Shown here: positions 24,648-32,411 of the stretch, in pieces
How positions within the stretch are numbered: the stretch's first letter is position 1
How the letters are laid out: each line of letters opens with the position of its first letter
NCBI GenBank assembly: GCA_965230795.1
Contig: OZ246020.1
Coordinates: forward strand, 1,922,001 to 1,986,000
Source: PZPK01 sp965230795
GTDB lineage: Bacteria; Pseudomonadota; Gammaproteobacteria; Pseudomonadales; Oleiphilaceae
Direction: 5' to 3'
DNA: 64,000 nt
Translations under genes and position numbers: made by a program
Notes under the pieces: generated by a model
Told to the model about the DNA's origin: nothing
Databases searched by the model: none
The model's input: only the letters and a program-made list of their open reading frames with translations

Positions 24648-26711
24648 TTACTGAAGAAGCTGAAGCACGTTCTGTGGCTGGGCGTTGGCCTGACTGAGCA
24701 CCGATAGACCGGCCTGCTGCAGAACCTGCGTCCGCGAAAGTTCTGCGGTTTCGGCAGCGAAGTCTGCATCTCTGATCCGCGAGTTCGACGCGTTCAGGTT
24801 TTCAGACGTGATTTGCTGCGTCTCGATGGTTGAGGTAAAGCGGTTCTGGATCGCACCAAGATTCGCCCGCTGCAGGTTGATGGTATTCAGTGCGTTGTCT
24901 ACTGCGGCGAGGGCAAGGATGGCGCCTTCTACCGAGGAGATATCAATGTCTTTGACCAGCGTTCCTGTTTCACCGGAGCCGTAGGTACCGATCTCAAAAC
25001 CCGAATTGATAATATCACCTGTTACAGTAGCCAGTTCGATCTTGCCTGCTGCGTTCAGCGCGATGGTGCCAGTTACGACACCGGTGACTACGGCAGTGGA
25101 ATCGAGGCCGATCTGAGCGCCGGTGACACCCTGATAGTTATCCACGCTGATATTGCGACCGTCGTCGGAGATCAGTCGGAAGGTGCTTCCGAATGCTTCG
25201 GCACGAACACCGGATTGACCCGCTTTGTTATTGATGGCGGTTACCATGGCGTTCTGTCTATCTGCGACCGAGTCATTGCTGCCGTAGGAAATGTTGATCT
25301 GAACACCATTGATATCAATGCTGCCGCTGGATGCTGACGTGGTCGTGATCGAGCCACCGGTGAGGACCGCGGCATTGACCTGTGCGGTGACACCGGTTCG
25401 GTCAGAGACTTCGTTGATAGCGACAGCTTTCGCGATGGCACTGCCATCCCGGTTAACACTGGAAGACGTATCAAAGTTCGACAGGCTGGGCCCAACCGGT
25501 ACGCCGTTGATGACGATGTCACCAGCGAGCATAGCCGTGGTGGGGACCTCATCACTGATAGCGCCGGAGTTACGGCCGCTAAACTCGCCGATCGCGAGAC
25601 CCGCATTGCCGATGTTACCGGTGTCGGTATCCAGGATAATGTCACTGCCATCTGAGGAAACCAGCGTGAAGGTACCGCTGTAAGTTACGCCTGCTGCGGC
25701 AGTGGTATCTGATGCAGCCAGACCGAATTCGTTAGTGTTAACCGTGGTACTGCGGATGATGATATTTCGACCATCTTCTGCTGTCAGCTGAACACCCTGA
25801 TCCGGATTACCTGAGAAGCTTGCGGTGACACCGGTTTGTCCAGACACCTCATTGATCGAGGCAACCACGTTTTCAAGGTTGACCGAATCAGAGAGCGTAG
25901 AAGACGAGCTCAGGTTAACGGTGACATCGTTAATGGTGATTGCCACACTCTGCGTTGTCGCATTGAAAGCTGATGATGTACCACCCACAAAGGTGCCGTT
26001 AATGACAGCTTCGACGCCGGTCTGTTCCTGTACGGCATTAATGGCTGCGGCCTTGGCAATGGCCGATGCATCCTGATCACCACTGGAAAAGGCATCGTTT
26101 ACACCACTGGAGGCTCCGATAGCAACACCGTTAATCACCAGGTCACCTGCAACCAGCGCTGCGGCCTCGGGCTCGGATGAAATACCATCGGTAGGCGCTG
26201 TACCCAGTTGGTCGATCTTCGTTCCTTCAATTCCGAAACTAACGTTCTCACCTTCGTTTGCGCCGATCTGGAAGGTAACATCGCTAAATGTTCCATCGAG
26301 TAGCTTGGTGCCGTTAAAGGTTGTTTGCAGCGAAACCCGTTCGATCTCAGCGATCAGCTGTTTCACTTCTTCGTTCAGGGCGACACGGTCGATGTCACTG
26401 TTGGTGGCGTTTGCCGCCTGCAGTGCCAGGTCTCGGATCCGCAACAGGTTGTCGGTCATGGAACCGAGCGCCCCTTCAGCCGTCTGCGCCAGGGACACCC
26501 CGTCGCCGGCGTTACGTATGGCTACGGTCAGGCCCTGGATTTGAGCTGTGAACCGGGTTGAGATGGCAAGGCCGGCAGCGTCGTCTTTCGCACTGTTAAT
26601 ACGCAAGCCAGAGGACAATCGTTGCAATGCGGTTTGGTTGTCACCCTGAGACCGGTCCAGATTTCGTTGCGCGTTAATAGACGCAATATTGGTGTTAATT
26701 ATTTGAGGCAT
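24648..26711 (-). CDS. Flagellin A, long form (687 residues)
   Basis: A filament subunit. The conserved D0/D1 N-terminus (MPQIINTNIASINAQRNLD, then LSSGLRINSAKDDAAGLAIS) and C-terminus (NASNSRIRDADFAAETAEL, ending QPQNVLQLLQ) are complete. The start is ATG 26711, preceded by GGGGGAAG; the upstream in-frame start at 26744 is not homologous. The variable centre is very long (about residues 150-590). It contains two copies of a module of about 210 residues beginning (L/M)xAGDxVINGVxxG, at residues 186 and 394, with flagellin-IN-like DGRNI segments. Many Ser/Thr residues in this centre are potential O-glycan sites. The promoter match is sigma-54 type, unlike flagellin B. Confidence 0.95.
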   Translation of the reverse strand: MPQIINTNIASINAQRNLDRSQGDNQTALQRLSSGLRINSAKDDAAGLAISTRFTAQIQGLTVAIRNAGDGVSLAQTAEGALGSMTDNLLRIRDLALQAANATNSDIDRVALNEEVKQLIAEIERVSLQTTFNGTKLLDGTFSDVTFQIGANEGENVSFGIEGTKIDQLGTAPTDGISSEPEAAALVAGDLVINGVAIGASSGVNDAFSSGDQDASAIAKAAAINAVQEQTGVEAVINGTFVGGTSSAFNATTQSVAITINDVTVNLSSSSTLSDSVNLENVVASINEVSGQTGVTASFSGNPDQGVQLTAEDGRNIIIRSTTVNTNEFGLAASDTTAAAGVTYSGTFTLVSSDGSDIILDTDTGNIGNAGLAIGEFSGRNSGAISDEVPTTAMLAGDIVINGVPVGPSLSNFDTSSSVNRDGSAIAKAVAINEVSDRTGVTAQVNAAVLTGGSITTTSASSGSIDINGVQINISYGSNDSVADRQNAMVTAINNKAGQSGVRAEAFGSTFRLISDDGRNISVDNYQGVTGAQIGLDSTAVVTGVVTGTIALNAAGKIELATVTGDIINSGFEIGTYGSGETGTLVKDIDISSVEGAILALAAVDNALNTINLQRANLGAIQNRFTSTIETQQITSENLNASNSRIRDADFAAETAELSRTQVLQQAGLSVLSQANAQPQNVLQLLQ

Positions 26712-26816
26712 TGTCTTCCCCCGCTTGGTAAAGCTATACGGCACATGCTATGCAATAAGTTGTTGGCGCAAGGATTGCCGCCCGGCAACACAACACAGCA
26801 TACTTTCCTCGAAAGT

Positions 26817-26833
26817 AGCAAAGGCGATGCCAG
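26817..26833 (-). promoter_or_regulatory. Sigma-54 promoter match before flagellin A
   Basis: Read leftward, CTGGCATCGCCTTTGCT matches YTGGCACGRNNNTTGCW at all but two positions, with the invariant GG and GC 10 bp apart. The predicted start is about 95 bp before ATG 26711. Confidence 0.65.
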
Positions 26834-26976
26834 TTTTTATAAATCTAAAAAAAGAACATATAAAACAAAAGGATAGGAAATTTATAGGGGTGGTGTATGT
26901 AGCGAGCTATGCCGGTTGCAAGAGGCCAGGGCCTTGAAAATCGGAAAGCCTTTGCCGCTTATGTACAGGATGTACG

Positions 26977-27223
26977 GTATGCCGCGGGCGCAGGGAAGCG
27001 CAGGAGCGGCCATGTACAGGATGGTCGGGCAGAAAAGTGTTCCAGGCAATTTCTGCACTTCCGCCATCCCTGACGGTCGGGCAGAAAAGTGTTCCAGACA
27101 ATTTCTGCACTTCCACCATTCATGGTGGTCGTATGCCGCGGGCGCAGGGAAGCGCAGGAGCGGCCATGTACAGGACGGTCGGGCAGAAAAGTGTTCCAGG
27201 CAATTTCTGCACTTCCGCCATCC
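26977..27223. repeat. Interspersed direct-repeat block between the flagellin and Maf genes
   Basis: A 93-bp unit occurs at 26977-27069 and 27131-27223 with one or very few substitutions. A 45-bp core within it (beginning GGTCGGGCAGAAAAGTG) occurs three times, at 27023-27067, 27075-27119 and 27177-27221. Each core contains the inverted repeat GCAGAAA / TTTCTGC, and the cores are bounded by palindromes such as CCACCATTCATGGTGG (27114-27129). ORFs that cross the block on both strands are compositional artefacts. No transposase is nearby. It looks like a REP/MITE-like intergenic element family. Confidence 0.85.
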
Positions 27224-27400
27224 ATGGTGGTAGTCTGCTGCTGGACATGGGCTAGTTAAAAAAGGGGGGAGCAGTTTTTCAGAGTCGTTGAAGCGAATTT
27301 ACTGTTGCGTTTTCAATTCGCAATCTTCATTCTCTAAATATATTGAAAATCACCGTATGCCGCCCGGCAAATCATAACTAAAACTCCAGGTAATAAAAAA
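27224..27400 (+). other. Leader region before the Maf gene
   Basis: AT-rich, with no ORF and no convincing sigma-28, sigma-54 or sigma-70 promoter. Together with the repeats, 26834-27400 is gene-free. Confidence 0.5.
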
Positions 27401-29485
27401 ATGGATCAGGCAAAAGCGTTCGAGCCCTTCCTACAACGTCGAGAGAAAAACCTCCAGTATTTCAAAGATCACTTCAAAGATATTTATGCACTCTTCAAAG
27501 ACTACAAGATGAAGACAATGCAGTTGAATATCCTGACCGAGACTGATGAAGTTAATCTGCTTACAAATACGGGAAAGCATCTTTACGAAGAAGGTGCCAA
27601 GGACTACGCGCACAAAGAGGTCGAAAAGTTCCGTCTGGCCTACCGGGAAGGCAAAAAGGTCTGTTCGTTTGTCCCACCATTCTATGGGGACTACCAATAT
27701 CCGCGTTTTGGTCAATCGGCCGTCAACGATCTGCTCGAAAAGTCGCCCGTGAGAAAAGAGAACTTTCTCTACTACGAATTGGAGGATTTTTACCCCTTAA
27801 TCGTTTTTCTCGGTTGCGGGCTGGGTTATCACATTGAAGAAATGGTCGCCAAGGACAATGTTCAAAATCTGATTATCGTAGAACCGGATCTCGACAAGTT
27901 TGCAGCAAGTCTTTATTCCATTGACTGGGCGGAGATTTGCAAGGGCTACAAATCCCGCAACGGCAAGACCATGCACTTTATTCTGGGAGCAGAAGAATCC
28001 GAGTATCTGATATGGGCGGTGACTTGGAATCGCCTGATTGAACTCAGTCCTCACTTTCCCGTTATGACGCTCTTCTACAATCATCAGGGGCGGGAGTTGT
28101 TTGATAAAGTGTCTGAGAAAGTAAACAAGGACCTGTTCGTGTTCCTGCTGTCCTGGGGGCACTACGACGATGAGATCAGGCAGCTGAATAATGCTCTGCA
28201 CAATGTCCATCGCGGCGTGCGCGAGCTGCCGCCACCCATGCCAGAGCCCTCGAGCACCCCCGTCTTTATTGTCGGTAGTGGGCCCTCATTGGATGGGCGC
28301 ATCGATTACATCAAGCAGGTTAGAGAGGATGTCATTATCATCTCCTGCGGTACATCGCTGAAAACCTTGGCTGCTTACGATGTAAAACCGGATATTCACG
28401 TAGAGCTGGAGTCAGACTTATTAGCCTATATCGCGGTCTCCCGAGCCGCCAGTGAGGACTACTATAAGGATATCAAGCTGGTGGGTCCTTCTCATATCAG
28501 TCCTTTGATATTCAAGCTTTTCGGTGACGGACGCATGTATTACAAGGCCGAGAGCGCTACTGCATCCATCCTTGGTAGTGATGGCCACGTTATTAAGAAC
28601 GCTACGCCCACGTGTACCAACCTCGGCGTCGCCTTATCCATAAGCGCAGGATTCAAGAATCTGTTCCTGTTTGGTCTCGATTTCGGTTTCAAGGATCTTG
28701 AAAAGCACCACGCCAAAGGTTCCATTTACTACGAAAAGATACTAAAGCAGACGCACAAGGAAAAAGATCTCGTTCGTATTGAAGCTGTTGATGGTGAGGA
28801 GGCCTGGTCCACACCCAATTATTTTACCAGTAAGAGAAAGGTGGAAAACCTGATTCAACACCACTCCCCAGACGAAAGCCTCAAGGTTTATAACTGCTCT
28901 GATGTGGCAAAAATAGAAGGAGCCGAGTGGCTGGAGAAAGACACATTTATAGCTGTCGTTCAGAATCTGGAAAAGAATCGCCAAAGGGATATGGATTATC
29001 TGTTCAACGACAAGGCGAAAGTCTGCAATATGAAAAAGGTCGATAGCAAGCTCAAGTATATTGCTGCCAATATGGATGCCCTGGGAAATGATTTGAAAAA
29101 GCTATTGGATGTGGATATTCCCGATCGCGAACAGTTGTCGATTGTTTGCGGACAGGTTAACTGGTACCTGGAGGATATTCTGAAACCCCGTACTCCGGAT
29201 TTTTACTTTTTTGTGCGTGGCACCATGCGCCATTTTCTGTGTGCGGGTTTTGCCCATGGTTTTGCGATTCAGGACAAGGATGACATCAAGCCCTATATTG
29301 ATAACTGGAAGCGGGACTTTATGAGCTTCTTTGCGCGCGCCTCGGCGCATTTCAAATCCGTTGTGTTCAAAGAGTTTGATATTGACAAGGATCCCTGGGT
29401 TAAACAGTCGATGCGAGATACCGAGGATGGTATCAATGAGTACTTCACCAAGCCGATTGATGAGGTTTACTTGGGGAGAGGATGA
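27401..29485 (+). CDS. Maf-type flagellin glycosyltransferase (DUF115)
   Basis: A 694-residue motility accessory factor. The central DUF115 domain shows FIVGSGPSLDGRIDYI (about residues 287-302), VIIISCGTSLKTL, KPDIHVELE, NATPTCTNLGVALSISAG and LFLFGLDFGF. It is preceded by an N-terminal domain with YELEDFYPLIVFLGCGLGYHI and LIIVEPD. Maf proteins transfer CMP-activated pseudaminic or legionaminic acid to flagellin Ser/Thr in the cytoplasm before export. It lies between the two flagellin genes and 5 kb from the pse operon, so donor and acceptor genes are adjacent. It starts at ATG 27401 with a modest AGG ribosome site. Confidence 0.92.
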   Translation: MDQAKAFEPFLQRREKNLQYFKDHFKDIYALFKDYKMKTMQLNILTETDEVNLLTNTGKHLYEEGAKDYAHKEVEKFRLAYREGKKVCSFVPPFYGDYQYPRFGQSAVNDLLEKSPVRKENFLYYELEDFYPLIVFLGCGLGYHIEEMVAKDNVQNLIIVEPDLDKFAASLYSIDWAEICKGYKSRNGKTMHFILGAEESEYLIWAVTWNRLIELSPHFPVMTLFYNHQGRELFDKVSEKVNKDLFVFLLSWGHYDDEIRQLNNALHNVHRGVRELPPPMPEPSSTPVFIVGSGPSLDGRIDYIKQVREDVIIISCGTSLKTLAAYDVKPDIHVELESDLLAYIAVSRAASEDYYKDIKLVGPSHISPLIFKLFGDGRMYYKAESATASILGSDGHVIKNATPTCTNLGVALSISAGFKNLFLFGLDFGFKDLEKHHAKGSIYYEKILKQTHKEKDLVRIEAVDGEEAWSTPNYFTSKRKVENLIQHHSPDESLKVYNCSDVAKIEGAEWLEKDTFIAVVQNLEKNRQRDMDYLFNDKAKVCNMKKVDSKLKYIAANMDALGNDLKKLLDVDIPDREQLSIVCGQVNWYLEDILKPRTPDFYFFVRGTMRHFLCAGFAHGFAIQDKDDIKPYIDNWKRDFMSFFARASAHFKSVVFKEFDIDKDPWVKQSMRDTEDGINEYFTKPIDEVYLGRG

Positions 29486-29542
29486 TTTTTTTCCAAAAAT
29501 CAAAGCATTAACGAACGGTAACAAAAGAAATTTCCGAAAGGC

Positions 29543-29569
29543 TAAAGTTTTTTATTGAAAGGTCGCTAC
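29543..29569 (+). promoter_or_regulatory. Sigma-28 (FliA) promoter match before flagellin B
   Basis: TAAAGTTT (29543-29550, a full match to the -35) is followed by 11 bp and GTCGCTAC (29562-29569, 5 of 8 against GCCGATAA). It predicts a leader of about 90 nt. Confidence 0.6.
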
Positions 29570-29665
29570 CCAGCTGTAACAGGTGAAACGTGATTCGGCG
29601 GTTTGAAGTCGGAACCGTTGAACTTTTCTAACACTGTTTGAAAAAGGTTACTCGGGAGAAGCGAT

Positions 29666-31747
29666 ATGCCTCAAATAATTAACACCAACATTGCCTCTTT
29701 GAATGCCCAGCGAAACCTGAACGCTTCTCAGCGTGATCAGGACTCTGCGTTGCAACGCCTGTCTTCAGGTTTGCGTATTAACAGCGCAAAAGACGACGCA
29801 GCGGGCTTGGCGATTTCCACTCGATTCGATTCCCAGATTCGCGGTACCAGTGTAGCAGCACGTAACGCCGGTGACGCGATCTCTCTGGCGCAGACCGCTG
29901 AAGGTGCGCTGGATTCTATCAACACTAGTTTGCAGCGTATTCGTGAACTGGCACTGCAGTCAGCGAACGATACCAACACCACTCTAGACCGTCAGGCGCT
30001 GCAGGAAGAGGTCGATCAGCTGATCGACGAAATCCAGACAGTGGCTGAAACTGCAAACTTTAACGGCAAGAACCTGCTGGATGGCTCATTCTCCAACGCT
30101 GTGTTCCAGACTGGCGCAAACGTCGGTGATACGATTTCTGTGAGTGTCAGTAAGGTTGATGCTGAGTCACTTGGTGTGGCATCGGCTGCCGGTATTTCAT
30201 CTTCAAACGCAGTTGCAACGCCAAACCTGACCGGTACAACCAGTAGCGCTCTCGTAGCGGGTGATATCGTAATCAACGGTGTTGCGGTTGCAGGTTCTGT
30301 CGGTTCAGATGACAACGCTTCACAAGACCAGAAAGCGTCCAGTGCGATCGCTAAAGCGGCCGCGATCAACGCGGTTTCCGATCAGACTGGTGTGCGGGCG
30401 GTCGTCAACGAAAACGTTGTGGGTGGTACCACAACTGGTGACGCGACTGCTTCAGACATTACTATCGCTATTAATGGCGTCAGTATTGATCTCAGTAAGG
30501 CGACCAACCTCTCTGTAGAAGCCAACTTGGCAGCTGCGGCAGATGCGATTAACGAAAAATCCGGTCAAACAGGTGTGGTTGCCAGCTTTAGTGGCACCGT
30601 CGCTGATGGTATAACCCTGACAGCAACCGATGGCCGTAACATTACTTTGGGTGGTACAGCTGCCGATGCAGCGGCAACCTTCGGTCTGCAGGCGACAGGC
30701 ACCTCTCTGACGTCCTCATCGTTGACCGAGACCTTCGTTGGTACGTATACGCTGGTATCAGAAGACGGTAGCGATATTAATATCACAACGGATACAGGCG
30801 ACATTGACAATGCCGGTTTCGAAGTGGGTACCTATAGCGGTACTCAAGCGGGGCTGATCGGTGACAATGTTGGTGCCGGTACAGATCTGGCTTCAGGTGA
30901 CTTGGTTATCAACGGTGTGGCAGTTGGCCCTACCCAGGATGCATTCGATACTTCTTCAAGTGCGAATAATTCTGAAAGTGCCATCGCAAAAGCTGCTGCC
31001 ATTAACCTGGTAAGTGAGCAAACGGGTGTAACTGCGGTAGCCAATGAAAACCGGGTAACTGGCGGTGACTACACAGTGCAGAGCTCGTTTACCGCTACGA
31101 TCAACGGTATCGATATCAACATCTCGTTGAGTTCCACTACCGATAGTGTCGCAGATCAGCTGAATACGATTCAGGATGCGATTAACAACTTCTCAGGTCA
31201 GACCGGTGTAACTGCCGAGCTGCTCGACGCAGACACCATTACTCTGGTAGCTGCAGATGGTCGAAATATCTCGATCGGTACGGCGGCAGATGCTGCTCTG
31301 GGGACAGCGGCAACACTGACAGCTGCTTCCATCTCCTTGCTGTCGGGTACAAGCATCGAGATTGGTTCCAACACGGGTAATGCTGATGTAGCAGGCTTCC
31401 GTGTCGGCACCTACGGAAACGGTGAAGGCGGTACGGCACTGCAGGATATCGATATCTCAACGGTTTCCGGTGCGGAAGATGCAGTACTGGCAGCGGATAA
31501 CGCGATCAACACGGTCGCGACCATCCGGGCAGAGCTGGGTGCTGTTCAAAACCGCTTCCAGAACACCATAGCCAACCTTGAGGTAAGTGGTGAGAACCTG
31601 AGTGCAGCGAACTCTCGAATCCGTGACGCTGACTTTGCGGCAGAAACTGCAGCACTGTCCAGATCACAGGTTCTGCAGCAGGCTGGTATCTCGGTACTCG
31701 CTCAGGCGAATGCCCGTCCTCAGCAGGTTCTGTCACTGCTCCAGTAA
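29666..31747 (+). CDS. Flagellin B, long form (693 residues)
   Basis: A second filament subunit with complete D0/D1 ends (MPQIINTNIASLNAQRNLN, RDADFAAETAALSRSQVLQQ, ending QQVLSLLQ). It closely resembles flagellin A at both ends and has the same long centre. Two copies of the module (L)xxGDxVINGVAV begin at residues 196 and 408, about 212 residues apart, each followed by SAIAKAAAIN, a TGV.A strand and a DGRNI segment. ATG 29666 is preceded by GGGAGAAG. The centre is low in charged residues and rich in Thr/Ser/Gly/Ala. It heads a rightward unit flagellin-flaG-fliD-fliS, with a terminator directly after it. Confidence 0.95.
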   Translation: MPQIINTNIASLNAQRNLNASQRDQDSALQRLSSGLRINSAKDDAAGLAISTRFDSQIRGTSVAARNAGDAISLAQTAEGALDSINTSLQRIRELALQSANDTNTTLDRQALQEEVDQLIDEIQTVAETANFNGKNLLDGSFSNAVFQTGANVGDTISVSVSKVDAESLGVASAAGISSSNAVATPNLTGTTSSALVAGDIVINGVAVAGSVGSDDNASQDQKASSAIAKAAAINAVSDQTGVRAVVNENVVGGTTTGDATASDITIAINGVSIDLSKATNLSVEANLAAAADAINEKSGQTGVVASFSGTVADGITLTATDGRNITLGGTAADAAATFGLQATGTSLTSSSLTETFVGTYTLVSEDGSDINITTDTGDIDNAGFEVGTYSGTQAGLIGDNVGAGTDLASGDLVINGVAVGPTQDAFDTSSSANNSESAIAKAAAINLVSEQTGVTAVANENRVTGGDYTVQSSFTATINGIDINISLSSTTDSVADQLNTIQDAINNFSGQTGVTAELLDADTITLVAADGRNISIGTAADAALGTAATLTAASISLLSGTSIEIGSNTGNADVAGFRVGTYGNGEGGTALQDIDISTVSGAEDAVLAADNAINTVATIRAELGAVQNRFQNTIANLEVSGENLSAANSRIRDADFAAETAALSRSQVLQQAGISVLAQANARPQQVLSLLQ

Positions 31748-31773
31748 CAGGGAGCTAGCGATAACCTTTCAAG

Positions 31774-31810
31774 CCCGCCCTTACTCTTTAGTAGGGCGGG
31801 GTTTGGGTTT
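31774..31810 (+). terminator. Probable intrinsic terminator after flagellin B
   Basis: The stem CCCGCCC / GGGCGGG, extended by TAC/GTA inside the loop, is followed by an interrupted T tract (GTTTGGGTTT). Confidence 0.7.
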
Positions 31811-31832
31811 AAACTAGACAATGAGGTGAGGT

Positions 31833-32234
31833 ATGAATGACGTAAATATTAACAAGGTAGATATTGCTGCGAAGCAAGTATCTACTGCGTCATCCTCTCC
31901 GCCAGAACCTGTGCAGAAGGGGCAGGAAAGCGCTCCATCAAACCCACTGAAACAGCAACAATCAAATGAGTTGAAAGGTCAGAAAGTCGAGGAGCAGATC
32001 GAAGCGAATCAACGAAACGTTGAAGACGCGGTCACCAAGCTCAACGACTATGTCCAATCAATTCAGCGAGACTTGCAGTTCCGGCTGGACGAGGACTCAG
32101 GTAAGACTGTTATCACGGTACTTGACAGTCGAACCTCTGAGGTTGTCAGGCAGATACCTGATGATGTGGCTCTTAGGTTGGCGCGAGACTTGCAGCAGGA
32201 CGAACCATTGAGTTTATTTAATGCAAAAGTCTGA
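31833..32234 (+). CDS. flaG: FlaG-family flagellar protein
   Basis: A 133-residue protein with a disordered, Gln/Ser/Pro-rich N-terminus and the conserved FlaG C-terminal domain: LQFRLDEDSGKTVITVLDSRTSEVVRQIP followed by a helix. FlaG proteins influence filament length. It starts at ATG 31833 behind GAGGTGAGG. It sits between flagellin and fliD, the usual position in polar-flagellate gammaproteobacteria, and is followed by an intrinsic terminator. Confidence 0.92.
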   Translation: MNDVNINKVDIAAKQVSTASSSPPEPVQKGQESAPSNPLKQQQSNELKGQKVEEQIEANQRNVEDAVTKLNDYVQSIQRDLQFRLDEDSGKTVITVLDSRTSEVVRQIPDDVALRLARDLQQDEPLSLFNAKV

Positions 32235-32266
32235 TTAGTAGCGGCATTAGTTAACAAATCGTTACA

Positions 32267-32295
32267 GGGCAAAGGGTAAACTTTTGCCCTTTTTT
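32267..32295 (+). terminator. Rho-independent terminator after flaG
   Basis: The stem GGGCAAA / TTTGCCC is followed by six T. Its 3' half overlaps the fliD promoter match. Confidence 0.8.
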
Positions 32296-32303
32296 GCCGT
32301 TAT
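32277..32303 (+). promoter_or_regulatory. Sigma-28 promoter match for fliD, overlapping the flaG terminator
   Basis: TAAACTTT (7 of 8 with TAAAGTTT) is followed by 11 bp and GCCGTTAT (6 of 8 with GCCGATAA). The spacer is the T tract of the terminator. It predicts a leader of about 100 nt before ATG 32412. Confidence 0.65.
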
Positions 32304-32411
32304 AGAGACTGTAATTGCCGGAATGATCTTTCGGTATGCATTAGATTCATTGGTTTGGCTGTTGTCTTCTATAATTATAGATAGCAGTGGTCAGTTTGAG
32401 AGGCAGCTGTT

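Noticed and set aside
26765..26781. A rightward sigma-54-like sequence (TTGGCGCAAGGATTGCC)
   Set aside because: It points away from flagellin A, and no rightward gene starts for more than 600 bp; the leftward site at 26817-26833 fits the gene better.
26779..26807. A sigma-28-like pair on the minus strand before flagellin A
   Set aside because: The two boxes are 13 bp apart instead of 11, and the second box matches only at GCCG.
26882..27255. Several overlapping ORFs on both strands with repeated protein segments
   Set aside because: They are translations of the DNA repeats, overlap each other in many frames, and have no consistent start site.
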